This document shows positions 59,834 to 64,000 of a DNA stretch of 64,000 bases, in pieces; position 1 is the first letter of the stretch, and each line of letters opens with the position of its first letter. A program made the position numbers and the translations under genes. A model generated the notes under the pieces. It made no database searches, had not been told where the DNA came from, and saw nothing but the letters and a program-made list of their open reading frames with translations. This DNA is from Achromobacter marplatensis (GTDB lineage: Bacteria > Pseudomonadota > Gammaproteobacteria > Burkholderiales > Burkholderiaceae_B), in the NCBI RefSeq assembly GCF_002209535.1, contig NZ_NJIG01000017.1:1-64000 (forward strand), written 5' to 3'.

Positions 59834-60785
59834 TGCCGGTTGGGGAGGCCGGTTGTCCATCGGGGACCAGCGACTCCACCAGCAACGCCAACGCGGGACT
59901 CTTCGGGGTGCCTTTGCGAAACACCAACTCGTAGGGTTCACTGCGTGACTTGAGCGTCAGCGCCAGCGTGCCCACCAGACCGTTGTGGCAGAAATAGTTG
60001 GCCAGGTCTTCCGACACCAGCGCCACCAGATCGGTGTTGCGGCTTAGCAGGGTAAGGGTCGCCAGCGCTGACGTGGTTTCGATCAGGTGCGAGGGAAAGT
60101 TCAGCTCCGCTTCATGGAATTCCCGTTCCAGCAACCGGCGCATCGGCATGTGGGCGCGATAGACCACCCAGCGGCTGTCCTGCAATTCGCGCAGATCCAC
60201 CGCGTCCGCACCCATCGCCGAATGGCGCACGTTGGCGATCACCGCAAGGGATTCGGCTTTCACGAAAAGCGATTCATAGACGTCCGGATTGCGGCTGACG
60301 GAAGATCGGCAGATCGCCGCGTCCAGCCGGCCGCGATCAATCAGGCCCAACAGCGTTTCGCTGGTGTCCTCCACGATTTCCACGGACATGCGCGGCTGCT
60401 GGCGCAACAGTTGCGTCACCGCATCGGTCAAGACCGGCACGGCGCCCATGATGGTGCCGATGGCCAGGCGTCCGCCTGCGCCGCTGGCGATCGCATCCAG
60501 TTCGTGTCTCAGTTTGTTGATGTCTGCCTGGATCAGACGCGCAAAGCGCAACGCGCACAGTCCGGCCTCGGTAGGGATTAACCCGCGGTTGGTGCGCGCA
60601 AACAGTTCCACTTGCAAGGTCTGCTCAAGCTCGCGCAGGGCCTTGCTGGCGCCGGGTTGGGTCAGGCCGATTTTGTCGGCCGCCCCCAGCAGGGAGCCGC
60701 ATTCCTCGATGGTGATGAGCAGCCTGAGCTGTTTGGCATGGAGGCGCGACATGACGGAATTCAGGCTGGGCGAGAGGTTTGCCAT
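59823..60785 (-). CDS. LysR-family transcriptional regulator (GbpR/CbbR-like)
   Basis: A 320-residue LysR regulator. The HTH is visible in LHAKQLRLLITIEECGSLLG and GLTQPGASKALRELEQTL, followed by an effector domain (LFARTNRGLIPTEAG). ATG 60785 is the first in-frame ATG; ATG 60752 is possible. It is divergent from the Fe-ADH operon, which it likely controls. Its 3' end overlaps the convergent ArsB-like gene by 11 bases. Confidence 0.93.
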   Translation of the reverse strand: MANLSPSLNSVMSRLHAKQLRLLITIEECGSLLGAADKIGLTQPGASKALRELEQTLQVELFARTNRGLIPTEAGLCALRFARLIQADINKLRHELDAIASGAGGRLAIGTIMGAVPVLTDAVTQLLRQQPRMSVEIVEDTSETLLGLIDRGRLDAAICRSSVSRNPDVYESLFVKAESLAVIANVRHSAMGADAVDLRELQDSRWVVYRAHMPMRRLLEREFHEAELNFPSHLIETTSALATLTLLSRNTDLVALVSEDLANYFCHNGLVGTLALTLKSRSEPYELVFRKGTPKSPALALLVESLVPDGQPASPTGISS

Positions 60786-60893
60786 GAGCAAAAGTTATAG
60801 CTGTATGGAAACTCGTCAGTGTACCGAAACGGGCCTCATGCCTAGACTCGCACTTCTTATCCGGTTGAGATGAACGAGAGGAGTAGCGGCAGC

Positions 60894-62030
60894 ATGGCAC
60901 TTATCAATTACGTGACCGAAATTCACTTCGGCGCCGGCGTCCTGGCAGACCTGAAAGAGGTCTGCCACCGCCTGGGTATTACAAAACCTTTGATCGTGAC
61001 CGATCGGGGGGTGGAAGCGGCCGGCATTATCGATCGCGTGAAGTCGGCCCTGGCAAGCGCCAGCTTCGCGGTGTTCAACGACACGCCGCCCAACCCGTCG
61101 GAAACGGCCGTGCGTGCGGGCGTGGCAAGCCTGAAGGATGCGGGCTGCGACGGCGTTATTGCCGTCGGCGGCGGTTCGTCGATCGACCTGGCCAAGGCCG
61201 TGGCCGTTTCTGCGCGCCATGAGGGCGCGCTGCGCCAGTTCGCCTTGATCGAAGGCGGCATGCAGAACATCACGGCCGCCACGCTGCCCATCGTTGCCAT
61301 TCCCACGACGGCAGGCACGGGCAGCGAAGTCGGCCGCGGGGCGATCATCATCCTGGAAGACGGGCGCAAAGTGGGCATTCTTTCGCCGCACGTGATTCCC
61401 AAGGTCGCCATCTGCGATCCAGAGCTTACGTTGGGCCTGCCCGCTGGCCTGACGGCCGCCACGGGCATGGACGCCATCGCCCATTGCATCGAGACCTTTC
61501 TTGCCCCGGCCTTCAACCCGCCGGCCGACGGCATTGCCCTTGACGGCCTGTGGCGCGCATGGCGCCACATTGAAGTGGCGGTGAACGAACCGTCCAACAT
61601 CGACGCCCGCGCCAATATGATGAGCGCCTCCTTGCAGGGGGCGCTGGCCTTCCAAAAGGGCCTGGGCTGTGTGCACAGCCTGAGCCATTCCCTGGGCGGC
61701 ATCAACCCCACATTGCATCACGGCACCCTCAACGCCATCCTGCTGCCGGCGGTGGTGCGTTTTAACCGTGGCGCGGAAACCGTGGCGCGTGAAGACAAGA
61801 TCGCCCGCCTGCAACAGGCGATGGGCCTGCCCGCGTCGCAGTCAGTGGAAGAGGCGCTGGTGACCAAGTCGCGTGCCCTGAACCTGCCCACGGGCCTGGG
61901 TGAACTGGGCGTGACCGAAGCACTCTACGAACGCATCGTCAAGGGCGCGCTGGCGGACCACAGCCACCGCACCAACCCGCGCGAAGCCAGTGCCGACGAC
62001 TACGTGGCGATGCTGCGCGCCTCCACGTAA
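60894..62030 (+). CDS. Iron-containing alcohol dehydrogenase
   Basis: A 378-residue group III (Fe-dependent) dehydrogenase. The NAD(P)-binding GGGSSIDLAKAVAV (near 95-108), the IPTTAGTGSEVGRGAIII substrate segment, and the metal ligands in GMDAIAHCIETF and VHSLSHSLGG are all present. These enzymes interconvert alcohols and aldehydes or act on lactaldehyde, maleylacetate or related substrates. ATG 60894 follows GAGAGGAG, with a short unsupported extension upstream. First of a three-gene operon with an MHS transporter and an ALDH. Confidence 0.94.
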   Translation: MALINYVTEIHFGAGVLADLKEVCHRLGITKPLIVTDRGVEAAGIIDRVKSALASASFAVFNDTPPNPSETAVRAGVASLKDAGCDGVIAVGGGSSIDLAKAVAVSARHEGALRQFALIEGGMQNITAATLPIVAIPTTAGTGSEVGRGAIIILEDGRKVGILSPHVIPKVAICDPELTLGLPAGLTAATGMDAIAHCIETFLAPAFNPPADGIALDGLWRAWRHIEVAVNEPSNIDARANMMSASLQGALAFQKGLGCVHSLSHSLGGINPTLHHGTLNAILLPAVVRFNRGAETVAREDKIARLQQAMGLPASQSVEEALVTKSRALNLPTGLGELGVTEALYERIVKGALADHSHRTNPREASADDYVAMLRAST

Positions 62031-62072
62031 AGCGCCAAGCGCCAGTGGGCGCACCCCGATATGCCATAAGAC

Positions 62073-62104
62073 CCATCCCACATCCGCATGGGATGGCGAT
62101 TTTC
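62073..62104 (+). terminator. Intercistronic hairpin after the Fe-ADH gene
   Basis: CCATCCCA/TGGGATGG (62073-62080 with 62089-62096), 8-base loop, followed by CGATTTT. It lies between the Fe-ADH and MHS transporter genes and may act as a partial terminator or mRNA stabiliser. Confidence 0.5.
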
Positions 62105-62131
62105 CATGAACAGACCCAATGAGGTGGAGAC

Positions 62132-63466
62132 ATGAGCACCCTATCCGTCAACAGCCCCGGACTTTCGGCGGCCGATAAAGAAACCCTGGTCCCGGAATCC
62201 GAGCGCCGCCGCGCGCTCATGGGCAGCGCCGTGGGCAGCACCATCGAGTGGTACGACTATTTCCTGTACGGAACCATGTCGTCCATTATTTTTGCCAAGC
62301 AGTTCTTTCCCAGCGACAACGCGCTAGTGAGTCAGATGATGGCGCTGGCCACCTTTGCCCTGGCTTTCCTGGTCCGTCCGCTGGGCGGCGTGATCTTTTC
62401 GCATATCGGCGACCGCATCGGCCGCAAGAAGACGTTGGCGATGACGCTGTCGATGATGGGCTTGTCGACGGTGCTGATGGGCCTCTTGCCCAACTATGCG
62501 CAGATCGGGCTGGCCGCGCCGATCCTGCTGACGCTGCTGCGCCTGATGCAAGGCCTTGCGCTAGGCGGTGAATGGGGAGGCGGGGTGCTGTTGGCTGTGG
62601 AGTACTCCCCGCGCAAGAAGCGCGGCTTCTACGGCGCCGTCCCGCAGACCGGGGCCGTGCTGGGCCTTGCCTTGGGCAACATCATTACCTCGCTGCTCAG
62701 CGCCAGCATGAGCGAAGACGCTTTCCAGGCCTGGGGGTGGCGCATTCCCTTCGTGGGCTCGATCGTGCTGGTGATGGTCGGCATGTGGATCCGCAACGCC
62801 GTGGGCGAAACGCCTTCGTTCAAGAAAATCCAGGCCACCCGCAGCAGTGCCCGTATTCCGCTTAAGGAAACGCTGCAACACCACTGGCGGGAAGTGCTGA
62901 TCGCGATTGGCGCGAAGGTCGTGGAAACCTCCACCTTTTTCCTCTATGCCACCTTCACCATCTCGTACATGATGGACCACGGTTTCGCCCGCTCGACCAT
63001 CCTGAACATCGTTCTGGTCTGTGCATTGATCGCCTTTCCGGCCATGCTGTTCTTTGGCCATCTTTCCGACCGCATCGGCCGCAAGAAGGTATTCATCGGG
63101 GGCAGCGTGGCCTTCCTGGTGTGGATCTTCCCGTACTTCTGGTTGCTGGACCAAAAGTCGGTCTGGGCTGCAGGGCTTGCGATCGCGGTGGGCTTTGGTG
63201 TCATCTGGGCCAGCTACGGCGCGATGATCGGCACGCTGCTGGCCGAAGCGTTCCCCCCGGCCATTCGCTATACCGGCATGTCGCTGGGCTACCAGATCGG
63301 CGCCGCGCTTGTCGGCGGGCCGATGCCCTTGATCGCCACCGCGCTGATTGCCTACTTCAGCGGCAGCTATGTGCCCGTGGTGCTGTTCCTGGCCGCGTGC
63401 GCCGCCGTGTCCATCATTTCCGTGGCGGTGGCCCGCGACCGCAGCGGTCAGCCCTTGGACGACTGA
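62132..63466 (+). CDS. MFS transporter, metabolite:H+ symporter (MHS) family
   Basis: A 444-residue symporter. The N-terminal GSTIEWYDYFLYGTMSSIIF and ALAFLVRPLGGVIFSHIGDR with GRKKTLAMTLSMMGLSTVLM are diagnostic of the MHS family (KgtP/ProP/ShiA). It takes up a carboxylate or related metabolite with protons. ATG 62132 follows GAGGTGGAG. It lies between the Fe-ADH and ALDH genes, so it probably imports their pathway substrate. Confidence 0.95.
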   Translation: MSTLSVNSPGLSAADKETLVPESERRRALMGSAVGSTIEWYDYFLYGTMSSIIFAKQFFPSDNALVSQMMALATFALAFLVRPLGGVIFSHIGDRIGRKKTLAMTLSMMGLSTVLMGLLPNYAQIGLAAPILLTLLRLMQGLALGGEWGGGVLLAVEYSPRKKRGFYGAVPQTGAVLGLALGNIITSLLSASMSEDAFQAWGWRIPFVGSIVLVMVGMWIRNAVGETPSFKKIQATRSSARIPLKETLQHHWREVLIAIGAKVVETSTFFLYATFTISYMMDHGFARSTILNIVLVCALIAFPAMLFFGHLSDRIGRKKVFIGGSVAFLVWIFPYFWLLDQKSVWAAGLAIAVGFGVIWASYGAMIGTLLAEAFPPAIRYTGMSLGYQIGAALVGGPMPLIATALIAYFSGSYVPVVLFLAACAAVSIISVAVARDRSGQPLDD

Positions 63467-63492
63467 TCCATCCCGCTGTTCCATCGATCCTT

Positions 63493-63533
63493 CTTCGCGC
63501 GCTGCGGCGCTACGCCGCCGGCAGTGCGCGAAG
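63493..63533 (+). repeat. Intercistronic hairpin between MHS transporter and ALDH genes
   Basis: CTTCGCGC (63493-63500) pairs with GCGCGAAG (63526-63533); inside, CTGC/GCAG and GGCG/CGCC pair as well, leaving a small bulge. The whole element is about 41 bases and would fold into a long GC-rich stem in the mRNA. Confidence 0.6.
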
Positions 63534-63573
63534 CACCTCCATTCATTCAGAACCCCATTCAAGGAGTCCCTTC

Positions 63574-64000
63574 ATGCAGATCACTGGAGAGATGCTGATC
63601 GGCCATGCCACAGTACGCGGCACGGGCGGCACCCAGCGCGCTTTCAACCCGGCGTTGAACGCAGAGATTTCAGAGCCAGTCTTCGGCCTTGGTACCCGTG
63701 CGGACGTTGAGCGCGCTGCGCAACTGGCTGCTGCCGCGTTCGACCCTTATCGCAATCTTCCGCTGGTACGCCGCGCCGAATTTCTTGAAGCCATTGCAGA
63801 CGAGATCCTGGCGTTGGGCGACGAACTCATCGAGCGCGCCCATGCGGAAAGCGGTCTGCCCCGGGCGCGCCTGACCGGTGAACGGGGGCGCACCATGGGC
63901 CAGCTGCGCCTTTTTGCCCAGGTCGTGCGGGATGGCCACTTTCTGGGCGCGACCGTCGACTCGGCCCAACCCGAACGCCAGCCGCTGCCGCGCCCGGACC
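63574..64000 (+). CDS. Aldehyde dehydrogenase, alpha-ketoglutarate semialdehyde type (partial)
   Basis: The first 142 residues of an ALDH; the gene runs off the right edge. It begins MQITGEMLIGHATVRGTGGT and has AFNPALNAEISEPVFGLGTR and LPRARLTGERGRTMGQLRLF, typical of 2,5-dioxovalerate (alpha-ketoglutarate semialdehyde) dehydrogenases in pentose, hydroxyproline or glucarate breakdown. ATG 63574 follows AAGGAG. It is third in the Fe-ADH/MHS/ALDH operon. The catalytic Cys region is outside the window. Confidence 0.9.
   Translation, partial: MQITGEMLIGHATVRGTGGTQRAFNPALNAEISEPVFGLGTRADVERAAQLAAAAFDPYRNLPLVRRAEFLEAIADEILALGDELIERAHAESGLPRARLTGERGRTMGQLRLFAQVVRDGHFLGATVDSAQPERQPLPRPD

Noticed and set aside
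1-64000. Insertion sequences, prophage, CRISPR or toxin-antitoxin modules
   Set aside because: No transposase, integrase, phage structural gene, repeat-spacer array or recognisable toxin-antitoxin pair was found on either strand.

Overview
The window reads as chromosomal DNA of a high-GC betaproteobacterium of the Alcaligenaceae, most likely Achromobacter or a close Bordetella relative. The basis is the 23S 3' end and 5S sequence, a leuS-lptE-holA-proA block whose LeuS closely resembles the Bordetella protein as I remember it, a Lys/Ala-tailed HU-like protein of Bordetella type, a Bug (TTT) solute receptor, many LysR regulators and very GC-rich third positions that open long spurious antisense frames. 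No IS element, prophage, integrase, CRISPR array or tRNA was seen. The genus call is inference from gene content and memory of sequences, not a database search.

Layout. 1-533: end of an rRNA operon (23S 3' end, 5S, two strong terminators). 559-12082: accessory metabolism (aldolase-like protein plus HAD dehalogenase with a divergent LysR, YchJ and GNAT proteins, a carnitine dehydrogenase-like enzyme, a C39-like cysteine hydrolase, a DHA2 exporter with divergent LysR, an amidase, a hydratase). 12242-18018: housekeeping block on the minus strand (proA, holA, lptE, leuS). 18103-20498: MFS/MarR efflux operon and an HU-family histone-like protein. 20848-25449: PBP5-type carboxypeptidase, hemerythrin protein, phosphonopyruvate hydrolase-like enzyme, SulP transporter. 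25472-29329: branched-chain-amino-acid-type ABC operon whose fused permease gene is frameshifted. 29517-29958: rpmG/rpmB. 30306-32930: Bcr/CflA exporter and divergent cyclopropane-fatty-acid synthase. 33455-36862: glycine betaine/proline-type ABC operon behind a long structured leader. 37002-42008: tandem tautomerase, Rnk, alpha/beta hydrolase, MFS with divergent AraC regulator. 42192-50563: SDR-GH15 pair and a run of genes that looks stress related (DUF4142, BON, small hydrophilic protein, ChaA antiporter, soluble hybrid histidine kinase, CinA-like protein). 50586-56622: hydantoinase/oxoprolinase A and B genes with LysR and Bug receptor. 56708-59833: VOC protein, MFS, ArsB-like permease. 59823-64000: LysR with a divergent Fe-ADH, MHS-family transporter and aldehyde dehydrogenase operon that runs off the window.

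How the parts work together. Most accessory units are a transporter or enzyme set next to a divergent regulator, and several intergenic regions carry clear dyads or direct repeats that fit operators (7871-7918, 19901-19934, 31574-31629, 40983-41001, 55538-55575). The strongest oddities are an orphan enzyme carrying the phosphonopyruvate hydrolase signature, a fused LivH-LivM permease broken by a one-base frameshift in an operon that also lacks a LivF gene, a tandem-fused 4-oxalocrotonate tautomerase whose second half lost its catalytic proline, and a roughly 0.5-kb leader with mutually exclusive pairings before the betaine-type transporter. No clearly new multi-gene system was found; the best candidates are listed in the findings.
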